Assembly: GCA_047626155.1 (NCBI GenBank) | Contig: JBLHRR010000001.1 | Coordinates: forward strand, 1-64,000 | Direction of reading: 5' to 3' | DNA length: 64,000 nucleotides | Source: CALGLS01 sp047626155 | GTDB lineage: Bacteria; Bacteroidota; Bacteroidia; Chitinophagales; Saprospiraceae | In this document: piece by piece, positions 8,332 to 17,118 of the stretch | Layout of the letters: every line of letters begins with the position of its first letter | Position numbering within the stretch: the first letter of the stretch is position 1 | Notes under the pieces: model-generated | Told to the model about the DNA's origin: nothing | The model's database searches: none | Seen by the model: only the letters and a program-made list of their open reading frames with translations | Translations under genes and position numbers: made by a program

Positions 8332-8735
8332 ATGAAAAATATAACAATATTTCTATTAGCTTTTATAAGCTCCGTACTATTTATCACCTGCGCAAAAGAT
8401 GACGAGACGCCGCCAATAACTCCCCCGTAACAGGTTTTCCATCAAGCAATGGTGAAACCAATAATGATTATTATAAAATAGAAAGAATAAAACACCTATT
8501 TTCCTACATTCGGAAATTTACTATTGTTGACACAGATATAGCCCTTTGGGGCAGCCATAGCACATTCGAAGAATCCAAGACCTTACTTGATAAGGGTTTT
8601 ACGGATGTTTATACAAGTCTAGACCTACCAACCAACCCCACAGCATTTAACCGAGTATACTTTAACCCCGAATTCGGTATAATCGGGTTCACCGATGGGC
8701 AAGGGGATTTATGGGTCTATGATAGCATGGAATAG
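8332..8735 (+). pseudogene. Small lipoprotein gene interrupted by a frameshift at a C-run
   Basis: The ATG at 8332 opens a lipoprotein signal peptide (hydrophobic segment, then lipobox-like VLFITC-AKDDE, Cys at residue 20) but the frame ends after 32 codons at 8430, right after the run CCCCC (8422-8426). If the run had six Cs, translation would continue without a stop for about 100 more codons to the TAG at 8733-8735, giving an approximately 134-residue lipoprotein with a globular-looking, charged C-terminal part (contains RIKHLFSYIRKF and ends in DLWVYDSME). The product would be anchored to a membrane outside the cytoplasm; I do not recognise the family. The single-base slip in a homopolymer could be a real mutation, a phase-variation switch or a sequencing error. 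Confidence 0.7.
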
Positions 8736-8752
8736 AAGGCATCTAATTTATT

Positions 8753-8786
8753 CAAAAAAAAAGCCCCGATCAAAAAGACCGGGGCT
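8753..8786 (-). terminator. Terminator of the coiled-coil membrane protein gene
   Basis: On the minus strand, GAGCCCCGGTC pairs with GATCGGGGCT (one mismatch, loop TTTTT) and is followed by a run of nine T residues. On the plus strand the stem arms are 8762-8771 and 8777-8786. It lies 34 bp after the stop codon of the minus-strand gene. Confidence 0.85.
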
Positions 8787-8819
8787 CCATTACATGATTC
8801 TGCCACTATTAAACAGTGG

Positions 8820-10004
8820 CTATATTGACGAGCGTTGTAGCTCTTCCTGAGTCTGTGCTGTAACTGTATGCGCTGTTGTCGGGTAATCAAAGCCAATCCG
8901 TCCAGCATCATAACTCCGGTTTCCCGAAGGAATCTGAGCAAATTTCTCCACCCGCTTTCTAAAGAAGGCTTCCGTACGTCCGGTCAATCCTTTCCAGAAC
9001 ATTGAGGCAATGGAGTGATCCTCTTCCTCCTCTTGATACTCCACCTGTATGCCAGCACCTCGTCGGTAGACTTCCACAGATATGATACAGACAAAAGCAA
9101 GGATGACTGAAAAGCCAACAAAGAAGGAAAACAAGCCTCCCCAAAACTTAGCATTTTTAAACTTCGAATCCTGAACGGAAGTCATAGCCGCTTCCCCTTT
9201 TGCAACTGCACTATTCAAATTTTGCTTTTCTGATGCGATGGCTTTGTTTTTATTCTTTTGCCACTGATTCAGTTTTTTGCTTTGCTCAGATTGAAGTGCT
9301 AACAAGATGCTTGCTTTTTCACTTTCCAGCGCCAGTATTTTTTTACGAAATTTATGTGCCTGGCTTTTCGCCCACTGATGCCCTTGTGCAAACTTATCGT
9401 CATACTCACTGGCTTTCAGATTCATTCCATTAATTTTCGAATCAAACTGAGCCGCTCTTGCCGCAATGACTTCCGACTGACTGGTTTTTATAACCATCAA
9501 ATCATCATTCAATCGCTCATGGATGTCCTTTACCGAAGTTCTATAATCCGCTTTTAAAGCGCTTTCATCGAAGACGGTCCCAACAGGAACGTTGGATACA
9601 AAGGCATGGTTGATCCCATTGGTAGACAAACGAAAGGACAACACACCCATACCGATAGTAATCATGGTGACAATGCTAAACAGTCCGATGTACCAGGCGT
9701 TTTTCAATCGCTTCCAGACAAGCGCTCTGGTTAGGACTTGTAGGAATTTTCGACCTCCTAATTCCAACAACGCTACTACAAGTACCATGGCTAGAACGGA
9801 AACTAGAACGGAAACAAATTTAGAAGCCCCTGCCATTTCACTTTGGGTGATATACCAAATGGTAATCGCCTCTGTCAATCCGCTGATGACCTGCGCCACT
9901 TTTCCTATCAGGTCAATGCTTGGTGCAATCGGGCGGAATAGGTTGTAAAAATCGGAGTTTGTAGCTGCCGTTTCTCTTTCTTTTAGTTTTACTAATTTAT
10001 TCAT
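8820..10004 (-). CDS. Four-helix membrane protein with central coiled coil, unknown family
   Basis: About 394 residues starting MNKLVKLKERE; I prefer the ATG at 10004 because the 34 codons upstream (from 10106) are not protein-like. Three hydrophobic segments lie in the first 140 residues and a fourth near residue 295. Between them is about 140 residues of Lys/Glu/Gln/Ala-rich sequence that looks like a long coiled coil. The C-terminal 90 residues are hydrophilic and contain an EEEE cluster. The arrangement recalls conjugative-element or plasmid membrane proteins with helical domains, but I recognise no family and assign no function. It ends at its own terminator. Confidence 0.75.
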   Translation of the reverse strand: MNKLVKLKERETAATNSDFYNLFRPIAPSIDLIGKVAQVISGLTEAITIWYITQSEMAGASKFVSVLVSVLAMVLVVALLELGGRKFLQVLTRALVWKRLKNAWYIGLFSIVTMITIGMGVLSFRLSTNGINHAFVSNVPVGTVFDESALKADYRTSVKDIHERLNDDLMVIKTSQSEVIAARAAQFDSKINGMNLKASEYDDKFAQGHQWAKSQAHKFRKKILALESEKASILLALQSEQSKKLNQWQKNKNKAIASEKQNLNSAVAKGEAAMTSVQDSKFKNAKFWGGLFSFFVGFSVILAFVCIISVEVYRRGAGIQVEYQEEEEDHSIASMFWKGLTGRTEAFFRKRVEKFAQIPSGNRSYDAGRIGFDYPTTAHTVTAQTQEELQRSSI

Positions 10005-10526
10005 TAAATAGATTTTAAATAGACCATCCTTCCCTGAATATTGGGCATAGGAGCCTCTCTTGCTTTTTAGGTTCTTAATTGAAAGAAACCAAAAAGCAAA
10101 TAACAAAATTCGTTGGCCGAAGAATAAAGTTTAATAAACTTCGACTACAACTATTACCGTAAAAACTTGGTAAACACTATCTAAAAGAAGGGAAAATATA
10201 AAACCCGAATGAAAGATTAGAAGGATAGGAAAATTTACTACCAAAAACAATTACTTACCCTCTTAGTACGGGGAGATTAACTTTAGGTCACATTTAATTG
10301 ACAAAATAATAGGTGGAATGGCCTTAATGAGTTTATTTAGCCTCTAAACATGTATATCTAATGTTCTTGTTCTTCCCAGCTACTCTAGATAAGTTCTTTG
10401 TTTGATATGGTTAATTTCTAAGACTTAGACCTATCCTTTGCCGTCTTTTATTCGTAAAAAAGTGGTAGCGACTTTGTAGCGCCGTTGCAGTTAACTTTTA
10501 TAAAACATTACATATAATCTTCTATC
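10005..10526. other. Gene-free stretch with a partial dispersed repeat
   Basis: About 520 bp with no convincing gene. It contains the upstream region of the minus-strand membrane protein gene. At 10476-10495, GTAGCGCCGTTGCAGTTAAC is a short diverged piece of the dispersed repeat found complete near 17.1, 52.0 and 57.9 kb (inverted relative to the last two). The stretch ends where a GntP permease remnant begins. Confidence 0.55.
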
Positions 10527-10812
10527 TTAGCTGCAGTACTGATTCGGGTGATTCAAGGTTCTGCGACGGTGGCGATGATTACTGCCGCAGGGATGACAGC
10601 TTCCTTGGTCGCGGATTAGTGGTGCTTTGTTGGTTATTGCGATAGCAGCGGGTGCATCAATCATGTCGCATGTCAATGACAGTGGTTTCTGGTTGGTGAG
10701 TCAGGATCATGGGCTTTCGGAAAAACAGACGTTTCAAAGTTGGACGATGATGACAACAATTTTAGCATTGTCAGACTTTGTATTTACATTGTTATTGTGG
10801 GCGATTGTTTAG
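10527..10812 (+). pseudogene. C-terminal remnant of a GntP-family gluconate/H+ permease
   Basis: Two adjacent frames together encode the end of a GntP-type permease. Frame one (10527-10619) gives RVIQGSATVAMITAAGM, the conserved segment near the C-terminus, and stops. Frame two (open to 10812) gives AIAAGASIMSHVNDSGFWLV, the family's hallmark, followed by the last membrane helix. Some residues between the two parts are missing and the frames differ by one base. The roughly 300 residues that should come before are absent. A functional transporter is not possible; this is decayed DNA. Confidence 0.85.
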
Positions 10813-10842
10813 TGAAATAATTAAAAATATCAAGATACCTAA

Positions 10843-11412
10843 ATGGAAGAACAAATTTTAGATTCTGAATGTACAGATCAAAATAGAATCAAGGAGCCAT
10901 CTTTTTTGCAATGGTTAACTATTGTTTTCCTTTGGTTGTGCTTAGTATATTCCATTTCAGAGGGACTTATTATCTATCCCAAAATCATAGTCTCAATTGT
11001 GTTTCTTGCCATTGCGACGCTTGTCAGTTTTAAAAACTGGAAAATTGGAACAACTCTAATTTTGATAATCCTAGTTTTAGCCACTTTAAATATTATTTCT
11101 TTTCTTCCGGTCACGGAGACTATTAGTATCCATATTGGGTGGTTTGCTTTTGGGTTCGAAAAGAAGTTTATAATTGTGCTTCTCGTTCATATTTTTCTAA
11201 ATAGAAACTGGTTTCATTTAGGAAAAGAATTTAAAATGTCAGATGAAGAGGTGCAAGCGAATTTTGAATCAAGGGTTAATCGTTTTGTAGAGAAATTTGC
11301 GTCAAAGTCTAATGCAGAATTGGAAGTGATAGTTGAAAGTGATAAGCTAATAAAGGAAGCTAAAGAGGCTGCACAGCGAATTTTAGAAACCAGAAAAAGT
11401 AAGGAACCATGA
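10843..11412 (+). CDS. Membrane protein with C-terminal helical tail, unknown function
   Basis: A 189-residue protein. After about 20 polar residues come three to four hydrophobic segments (roughly 23-43, 46-62, 67-85 and 103-120). The last 65 residues are charged and helical, with heptad-like Glu/Lys/Ala pattern, probably facing the cytoplasm. Its last codons overlap the start of the downstream acetyltransferase gene by 4 bp (ATGA), so the two are translationally coupled. No family recognised. Confidence 0.7.
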   Translation: MEEQILDSECTDQNRIKEPSFLQWLTIVFLWLCLVYSISEGLIIYPKIIVSIVFLAIATLVSFKNWKIGTTLILIILVLATLNIISFLPVTETISIHIGWFAFGFEKKFIIVLLVHIFLNRNWFHLGKEFKMSDEEVQANFESRVNRFVEKFASKSNAELEVIVESDKLIKEAKEAAQRILETRKSKEP

Positions 11413-11888
11413 TAAGATTACGAGCCGCCATTTTAACTGACCTAGACCTGCTTATCTCCACAGAGCAGACGAAAACTAACAGTCGCTACATCTGTCCAAA
11501 TACCAAAGCAGAACATGAACTCAATTTACAAAACGAAGACCTAGCCTATTTTATGGTTGAATCAATAGAGGATAAATTTATTGGTTATGTGATATTAGCA
11601 GGCAAAACCAACCTTAGTTCAAGCATCGAATTACGTCGAATTGTCATTGCCGAGAAGGGAAAAGGCTATGGTCGGAAGGCGTTGATCCTGATTAAGAAAT
11701 ATGCTTTCGAAGAATTAGCAGCCAATCGACTTTGGCTAGATGTCTTTGAATTTAATAAAGTTGGACTCCGTTTGTATCCTTCTGTAGGTTTTGTTAAAGA
11801 AGGTGTCCTGAGGCAGAGTTATCTAGGAGAGGAAGGGTATCGGAATCAGATTGTTATGTCTGTCTTAAAAGAAGAGTATCAAGGTTAA
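11409..11888 (+). CDS. GNAT-family N-acetyltransferase
   Basis: A 159-residue protein with the GNAT fold of the RimJ/RimL-like kind. The acetyl-CoA binding loop is visible as EKGKGYGRKAL (about residues 80-90, matching Q/R-x-x-G-x-G/A), preceded by the strand IELRRIVIA and followed by RLWLDVFEFNKVGLRLYPSVGF with the Asn and Tyr typical of the C-terminal half. The family transfers an acetyl group from acetyl-CoA to an amine on a small molecule or protein; the acceptor cannot be predicted. The start overlaps the upstream membrane protein gene by 4 bp. Confidence 0.88.
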   Translation: MIRLRAAILTDLDLLISTEQTKTNSRYICPNTKAEHELNLQNEDLAYFMVESIEDKFIGYVILAGKTNLSSSIELRRIVIAEKGKGYGRKALILIKKYAFEELAANRLWLDVFEFNKVGLRLYPSVGFVKEGVLRQSYLGEEGYRNQIVMSVLKEEYQG

Positions 11889-12143
11889 TATTTTATTTGT
11901 TAACAAGAATATGGGTTTGTTCCAAAAATACTCAAGAGCATGAAACCATGCACATGCTTAAGTCTATTATATTCGTTCTGAATGTAAAATTGCTACTTCC
12001 CCCAATTATCTTTTAAAGTTGGCTGGTTTTCCCAGCTCTTTCAGGTTATATAAATTATTAATGTGTATTTATATAACAATTAAGCTTATAGGTTCGTATT
12101 AGCAGTTGTAAATACATTATGATCACTCAATGGATAAGCGAAA

Positions 12144-14234
12144 ATGCATAGACTTAGTCAAACAATACTTATTGGTTTTATGCTCCTCTCTCCGCTCTTT
12201 GTAGCCAGTCAGAGCAATGGAAACCAAGAGGGAAAGGGAGTCGAAGGGATATCAGACGACCCAGTCTTCTTAAGGTGTTTACAACAAATTCCTCCCTTTC
12301 CGGAAGGACAGGTCACTGTCGTGCAGGAACAAATAAGTAGTTGCCAAAAGTTATTGGTAAAGGGCTTGAAGGTATCGAATGAGCACCGTTTGGATTTTGC
12401 CATCAGGCAAATGAAACTCCTACAATCATTGGGGAAGAATGAAGCCTTATTAAAATTGGTTTTAGATTATAAAAAATTAGCAACTCAAGAGGATATTCCT
12501 ATCACACTTAAAAACAACTACTTTTTTATAGCTGCTCAAACCCAGGTTCTCTATGGCGATATTCCAAATGCGGTGAACACCTATACCAATCTACTGAATA
12601 CAGCTGAAGAAAATCTTGACATGACTTATATTTTTCACAGCTTGTTTGACCTTGGAAAATTGTACGAAGAACAGGAAGATTTTTCAAAGGCTGAGCTGTA
12701 TTATCAACAGGCTCATAACTATGTCAAATACAATAGAATCACGAATGATCTTCATGCTAATTTGCTGGAGGCGATAGTAGAGATGCATTTAAAAGCAGAA
12801 CAATTCAGCAAAGCAAGGCTTTTTATCCTGGAGGGTTTAAACTTCGCACAGGCGAATGATAATAAAGAATATCACCTTAGGTTCCTTTTGCTAAAAGGAA
12901 AATTCGCACTTCTAATTGAAAATTTTTCTAGGGGGAAGGAAGCATACGTAGAAGCTTTAAAATTTGAGGACTTGCTTGGAAATCAAACCATTAATAAAAA
13001 ATATAAGGAGTTTATGGTGGAGTATTATATAGCTAATCAACAGTTTGACGAAGCTATAGTTGCTCTTGAAGGATTGATGTTGGAAGAGGTCTCTTTGAAG
13101 AAAACGAAAGAATGGAGTACTCGCGCTCACGAAATTTATTTGCTTAATGGGAACTATCAAATGGCTTACGAAAACTTGCTCCAATCAACAGTATTGGAGA
13201 AGCATATTAAAAATGATATTAAAATAAAACAATCATTTTACAAGAGGCAAAAAGAAGAAGCGGATAAATCCTTCAATGCTGATGAAATGTTAGCCGTTCA
13301 ATTTTCTAATGAAAAAAGACAAAACTACTTTACCTATGCTTTTGGGTTTATGAGTCTTGTAACTACATTGTTATTTTACTTTTTGAAAGAGCAAAAAAGG
13401 AATACTAATAAGCAAATTGAGGCTCAACTTGAGGAGCGGACAAAGGAGTTGCAACTTGAAATAACAAGTCTAACTGAATCTCAGAAAGAAGCTACTGCTT
13501 TTAATGAAATTCTTACCCATGATTTACGTGGACCAGTCCGGAATATCATAGATTCTAGTGCTTTGGCTCGTAAAGAAATTCCTGACAATTCCAATACGTC
13601 AAGTCACCTAAGGTATGTCCTGAAAGGTAGTAAGCAACTTCGTCAATTGATAACAGATATTGGTGTTTTTCAGGAGGTTAGCGACAAGGAGCCGGAGCCA
13701 ATGGAACTGATTGATACCAATAATTTAATGAAAGATCTAGTAGAATCTATGGACGTTTTATTAGAGGAAAGCGGTGCTGAAATTAACTTCCCGGAATTGC
13801 CTTCTGTACTAGGGCGTCAAACGACACTTTTTTCAAGTTTTAAACATCTAATAGAAAATGGAATAAAATATAACAATAGTAGTACACCTATCATTGGAAT
13901 CCAGTATTTCAGGAACGTCGATATGCACTTTTTTCAAATAAAAGACAATGGTATCGGGATTTCAAGTACCTATCATGAGTTCATTTTTGAATTGTTCAAA
14001 CGATTGAACGGAGGGGAATTTTGTGAAGGATCTGGATTGGGACTTAATGTAAGTCAAAAACTATTAGAGAAGTTGGGAGGGGCAATTACAGTTCTTGAAT
14101 CAGAAGAAGGAAAAGGGAGTACTTTTCAAATTAGCTTCCCAATCTTAGAAGAACCAAAGGTAGTTGAATCGCACGTAGATATCAACGGAAATAAGCAGTC
14201 AGAATCGGACGGAATCTATTTTACAATGCACTAA
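12144..14234 (+). CDS. TPR-containing sensor histidine kinase
   Basis: A 696-residue sensor kinase. It has a signal peptide (residues 1-22), a periplasmic region of TPR-like helical repeats (about 60-370, for example residues EEQEDFSKAELYYQQAHNY), one membrane helix near 395-415, a short coiled coil, a dimerisation/phosphoacceptor helix with His459 in LTHDLRGPV, and a HATPase domain with N-box ENGIKYN, G1 box DNGIGI and G2 box GSGLGL. No receiver domain is attached and no response regulator gene is adjacent, so it is an orphan in this window. The ligand is unknown; TPR sensors of this design are common in Bacteroidota. The 3' end overlaps the convergent moaE gene by 4 bp. Confidence 0.9.
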   Translation: MHRLSQTILIGFMLLSPLFVASQSNGNQEGKGVEGISDDPVFLRCLQQIPPFPEGQVTVVQEQISSCQKLLVKGLKVSNEHRLDFAIRQMKLLQSLGKNEALLKLVLDYKKLATQEDIPITLKNNYFFIAAQTQVLYGDIPNAVNTYTNLLNTAEENLDMTYIFHSLFDLGKLYEEQEDFSKAELYYQQAHNYVKYNRITNDLHANLLEAIVEMHLKAEQFSKARLFILEGLNFAQANDNKEYHLRFLLLKGKFALLIENFSRGKEAYVEALKFEDLLGNQTINKKYKEFMVEYYIANQQFDEAIVALEGLMLEEVSLKKTKEWSTRAHEIYLLNGNYQMAYENLLQSTVLEKHIKNDIKIKQSFYKRQKEEADKSFNADEMLAVQFSNEKRQNYFTYAFGFMSLVTTLLFYFLKEQKRNTNKQIEAQLEERTKELQLEITSLTESQKEATAFNEILTHDLRGPVRNIIDSSALARKEIPDNSNTSSHLRYVLKGSKQLRQLITDIGVFQEVSDKEPEPMELIDTNNLMKDLVESMDVLLEESGAEINFPELPSVLGRQTTLFSSFKHLIENGIKYNNSSTPIIGIQYFRNVDMHFFQIKDNGIGISSTYHEFIFELFKRLNGGEFCEGSGLGLNVSQKLLEKLGGAITVLESEEGKGSTFQISFPILEEPKVVESHVDINGNKQSESDGIYFTMH

Positions 14235-14647
14235 GGATGAGCAGCTACCCAAACTTCACCATCTTCAAAAAATTCTTTTTTCCAAATAGGTACTGTTTCC
14301 TTTAGCGTGTCAATCGCAAATTCGCATGCCTCAAAAGAAGCCTTACGGTGCGGAGTTGAAACCGCAATCACCACTGCAATTTCTCCAATCCCCAAGGTTC
14401 CCGTTCGATGATGAATAGCCATTCGTTTCACTCCCCATCTTGATACTGCTTTCTCTGCTATCTTTTTCATCTCCGCAATGGCCATCGGTTCATAAGCCTC
14501 AAATTCCAATTTCAATACTTTCTTCCCCTGAGTCTGATCCCTAACCGTACCAACGAAAACGGTCAGCCCTCCCGCTCCGCTGGAAGAAACGAGATCAATA
14601 CAGGACTGCGGATGTAAGACCGTTGTTAGGATTTTTATATCAATCAT
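14231..14647 (-). CDS. moaE: Molybdopterin synthase catalytic subunit MoaE
   Basis: A 138-residue MoaE, the large subunit of molybdopterin synthase, which adds two sulfurs to cyclic pyranopterin phosphate using thiocarboxylated MoaD. Conserved segments are present: FVGTVRD (31-37), LEFEAYEPMA, AIHHRTG (77-83), STPHR (97-101) and the catalytic LKETVPIWKKE with Lys116 and Lys123. It acts in the cytoplasm in molybdenum cofactor synthesis. Length is normal. It lies 116 bp downstream of moaD on the same strand, separated by a dispersed repeat, and its stop overlaps the end of the convergent kinase gene. Confidence 0.95.
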   Translation of the reverse strand: MIDIKILTTVLHPQSCIDLVSSSGAGGLTVFVGTVRDQTQGKKVLKLEFEAYEPMAIAEMKKIAEKAVSRWGVKRMAIHHRTGTLGIGEIAVVIAVSTPHRKASFEACEFAIDTLKETVPIWKKEFFEDGEVWVAAHP

Positions 14648-14692
14648 ACTATATTACAAGTTATTGTTATTGTTATAAAAAGGGCACACGCA

Positions 14693-14748
14693 AGACTCTG
14701 GAGGAGTCGACCCTATATTCACCCCGAGTAGCAATTCGGGGCTCGCAA
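14693..14748. repeat. Dispersed 56-bp repeat, copy 1 (between moaD and moaE)
   Basis: The sequence beginning AAGACTCTGGAGGAGTCGAC and ending ATTCGGGGCTCGCA matches, in reverse orientation, 41778-41834 at the end of an unrelated gene. The first half (AAGACTCTGGAGGAGTCGACC) is identical in both; the middle has diverged. CCCCGAGTAGCAATTCGGGG is a partial internal palindrome, so a hairpin can form. A second GAGGAGTC word follows at 14759. Confidence 0.7.
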
Positions 14749-14763
14749 AAAAAACAAGAGGAG

Positions 14764-15006
14764 TCAGCCCCCACTCACAGGCGGAATAATAACCACCTCA
14801 TCGCCGGCCTTAATCACAAAATCATCCTCCTGATACTCCTCATTCACCGCGATGGCCATTGAACGCAATCGCTCAAAATCAGGAAACCGTTTACAAATGG
14901 TTTCCTTCAGAGATCCGACCGTTGTTCCATCGGATAGGTTTAGTTTTAATTGGCGGTCACCAATAATATCTTTAGCTATCCCAAACGCTATAATTTCTGT
15001 AGTCAT
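14764..15006 (-). CDS. moaD: Molybdopterin synthase sulfur carrier subunit MoaD
   Basis: An 80-residue ubiquitin-like protein ending in the diagnostic Gly-Gly (PPVSGG), the site where MoeB-type enzymes adenylate and sulfurate the C-terminus. The fold is visible as IIAFGIAKDI at the start, KETICKRFP in the helix, AIAVNEEY and the VIKAGDEVVIIPP strand. With MoaE it forms molybdopterin synthase. It is upstream of moaE on the same strand and divergent from moaA, with about 140 bp between the two start codons. Confidence 0.93.
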   Translation of the reverse strand: MTTEIIAFGIAKDIIGDRQLKLNLSDGTTVGSLKETICKRFPDFERLRSMAIAVNEEYQEDDFVIKAGDEVVIIPPVSGG

Positions 15007-15148
15007 TTTTTCTTTATTTACTTTGAAATGTCAAATCGAACCAATCGGCTAAACTAATCCGCCCGACAAGCAGCAAATTAGAAACAAATTCCTAACTTTA
15101 TACGATTCTTAGGTCAAATTTTTTCAAGGGGTATTAGAAAACTTATAC

Positions 15149-16135
15149 ATGCTATACGATAACCACGGAAGAAAAATAAATTATCTGCGTCTTGCAGTTA
15201 CAGATCGATGCAATTTACGCTGTTTCTATTGTATGCCGGAAGAAGGAATTAATTATATTCCTAGGAAAGAGCTATTGAGCTATGAGGAAATGGAGCGCAT
15301 TGTTAAGGTAATGGTCGGCTTAGGTATTGAAAAAGTTCGGATCACGGGAGGTGAACCTTTCCTCCGCAAAGGAATGATGGACTTTCTTAAACGCCTGACA
15401 GAGATCGAAGGACTTAAAAAGCTCAATATCACAACCAATGGAACCCTCACTTCAGGTAGAGTTCATGAGCTGAAGAAGATGGGCATCAATTCTGTTAACC
15501 TCAGTCTCGATAGTTTGGATCCAAAACGTTTTTATGAGATCACCCGAAGAGACGAATTCAAAACGGTCATGAACACTTTGGATGAACTGATAGAGAATGG
15601 AGTTCCCACAAAAATAAACACGGTCGTTATGAATGATCGTAATATTGATGATATTCTTCCATTGGTCAATCTTGCAAAAGACCGACCAATTGATGTTCGA
15701 TTTATTGAAGAAATGCCATTTAACGGAAGTGGGAAAACAGAAGACCTTATTTGGACTTTCCCTAAAATTTTGGAACATATATCAGCAGCACATCCCCAAA
15801 TACAAAAAGTACAGGACCCACCTCATTCTACTTCTTTCAATTATCAAATTCCTGGTTTTAAAGGAAAGATTGGAATCATCGCAGCTTATAGTCGCCTTTT
15901 TTGTGGCACCTGTAATCGAATCCGTTTGACACCTCAAGGTCAGTTGAAAACCTGTTTGTACGACAATGGGGTTTTCAATCTGCGTAATATTCTTCGGGAG
16001 GGAGCTACAGATGAGCAGTTGGAAAACACCTTGTTAGAAGCATTGAAGATCAGAGCGAAAGATGGCTTTGAAGCAGAGAAAAATAGAGATTTTGATTTCC
16101 CTATTTCTGAGTCAATGGCAACCATCGGAGGTTAA
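15149..16135 (+). CDS. moaA: GTP 3',8-cyclase MoaA
   Basis: A 328-residue radical SAM enzyme that converts GTP to 3',8-cyclo-GTP, the first step of molybdenum cofactor synthesis. The N-terminal cluster motif CNLRCFYC gives Cys21, Cys25 and Cys28; ITGGEPF follows near residue 65; the C-terminal cluster lies in FCGTCNRIRLTPQGQ and a third Cys in LKTCL. The last residues SMATIGG correspond to the conserved C-terminal Gly-Gly tail. Complete. The start at 15149 gives the usual short N-terminus (MLYDNHGRKINYLRLAVTDR). It is divergent from moaD/moaE; moaC, moeA and mob genes are not in the window. Confidence 0.96.
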   Translation: MLYDNHGRKINYLRLAVTDRCNLRCFYCMPEEGINYIPRKELLSYEEMERIVKVMVGLGIEKVRITGGEPFLRKGMMDFLKRLTEIEGLKKLNITTNGTLTSGRVHELKKMGINSVNLSLDSLDPKRFYEITRRDEFKTVMNTLDELIENGVPTKINTVVMNDRNIDDILPLVNLAKDRPIDVRFIEEMPFNGSGKTEDLIWTFPKILEHISAAHPQIQKVQDPPHSTSFNYQIPGFKGKIGIIAAYSRLFCGTCNRIRLTPQGQLKTCLYDNGVFNLRNILREGATDEQLENTLLEALKIRAKDGFEAEKNRDFDFPISESMATIGG

Positions 16136-16183
16136 TTGTAAAAAAAACCGATATTCGCACTTTCACAAAACAAGCGTTCACAT

Positions 16184-17080
16184 ATGTCCATTGAAAAACC
16201 TACTCTTATTCTCCTTGCGGCCGGCATGGGCAGTCGCTACGGAGGACTCAAACAATTAGATTCCATTGGCTCCAACGGAGAAACCATTTTGGACTACTCT
16301 GTTTACGATGCCATTCGTTCTGGTTTTGGAAAAGTTGTCTTCGTTATTCGAGATCATTTCGAAGAAGCCTTTGAAGCAAAAATTGCCGCTAAATTTCGAC
16401 CACATATCGAAGTTGTCTATGCCTATCAACCCGTCAACCTTGACGATTATGATGGCGTTGAAAGGACAAAGCCCTGGGGCACGGGCCATGCGGTTTTGGT
16501 TGCAAAAGAAATAACAAATGCACCTTTCGCAGTAGCCAACGCGGATGATTTTTACGGACACGATTCCTTTAAGGCTGTTGGTTCTTTTTTACAAAACAAA
16601 GTCAGTTCAAAGCACTTCGCAATGGTCGGCTTTGAATTAAGCAAGACGCTTTCCCCGAATGGATCTGTTTCTAGAGGAGTCTGCTCGGTTGATGAAAACA
16701 ATCTGCTGGTAACTGTAGTTGAAAGAACAAATATCATTTCCGAAAAGGAATCCATATTCTATTTAGAAAATGAAGCAAAACATAAGCTGAATAGCGAAGT
16801 CCCCGTCTCCATGAACTTATGGGGTTTCCATCAAGATTTTTTTAGCGAATTAGAAAACCATTTTCAAACTTTCGTTCAGAACAATAAAGAGAATCCCAAG
16901 GCAGAATACTACATTCCATTGGTTGTAAATGAATTGTTGGAAAGCAATCAAATTAACTTGGAAGTCTTGCCCACCAAATCTCAATGGTTCGGCGTAACCT
17001 ATCAAGATGATAAGCCAGACGTACAAAAGAAGATCAACAAACTAATAGCCGAAGGCGTTTATCCAAGTCCACTCTTTTGA
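16184..17080 (+). CDS. Nucleotidyltransferase, sugar-phosphate type
   Basis: A 298-residue nucleotidyltransferase of the NTP_transferase fold. The nucleotide-binding loop LAAGMGSRYGGLKQ is at residues 11-24 and the metal-binding strand ANADDFYG near residue 122. Enzymes of this kind join a nucleoside triphosphate to a sugar or alcohol phosphate, for example in glucose-1-phosphate or phosphocholine activation. The substrate cannot be fixed here because no partner kinase or glycosyltransferase is adjacent. It is 48 bp downstream of moaA in the same direction, so co-transcription is possible, but MobA-type function is unlikely: it is about 100 residues too long and lacks MobA signatures. Terminator at 17273. 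Confidence 0.88.
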   Translation: MSIEKPTLILLAAGMGSRYGGLKQLDSIGSNGETILDYSVYDAIRSGFGKVVFVIRDHFEEAFEAKIAAKFRPHIEVVYAYQPVNLDDYDGVERTKPWGTGHAVLVAKEITNAPFAVANADDFYGHDSFKAVGSFLQNKVSSKHFAMVGFELSKTLSPNGSVSRGVCSVDENNLLVTVVERTNIISEKESIFYLENEAKHKLNSEVPVSMNLWGFHQDFFSELENHFQTFVQNNKENPKAEYYIPLVVNELLESNQINLEVLPTKSQWFGVTYQDDKPDVQKKINKLIAEGVYPSPLF

Positions 17081-17118
17081 GGAAGTATATTGGTTAATTT
17101 GTGTAATACTAAGTTAAT

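Noticed and set aside
9592..9948. Plus-strand open frame of 118 codons within the coiled-coil membrane protein gene
   Set aside because: Antisense; the minus-strand gene has membrane helices and a terminator, and the shadow has no domain.
14648..14763. Possible molybdenum cofactor riboswitch near moaD/moaE
   Set aside because: The structured part is explained by the dispersed 56-bp repeat that also occurs at 41.8 kb away from cofactor genes.
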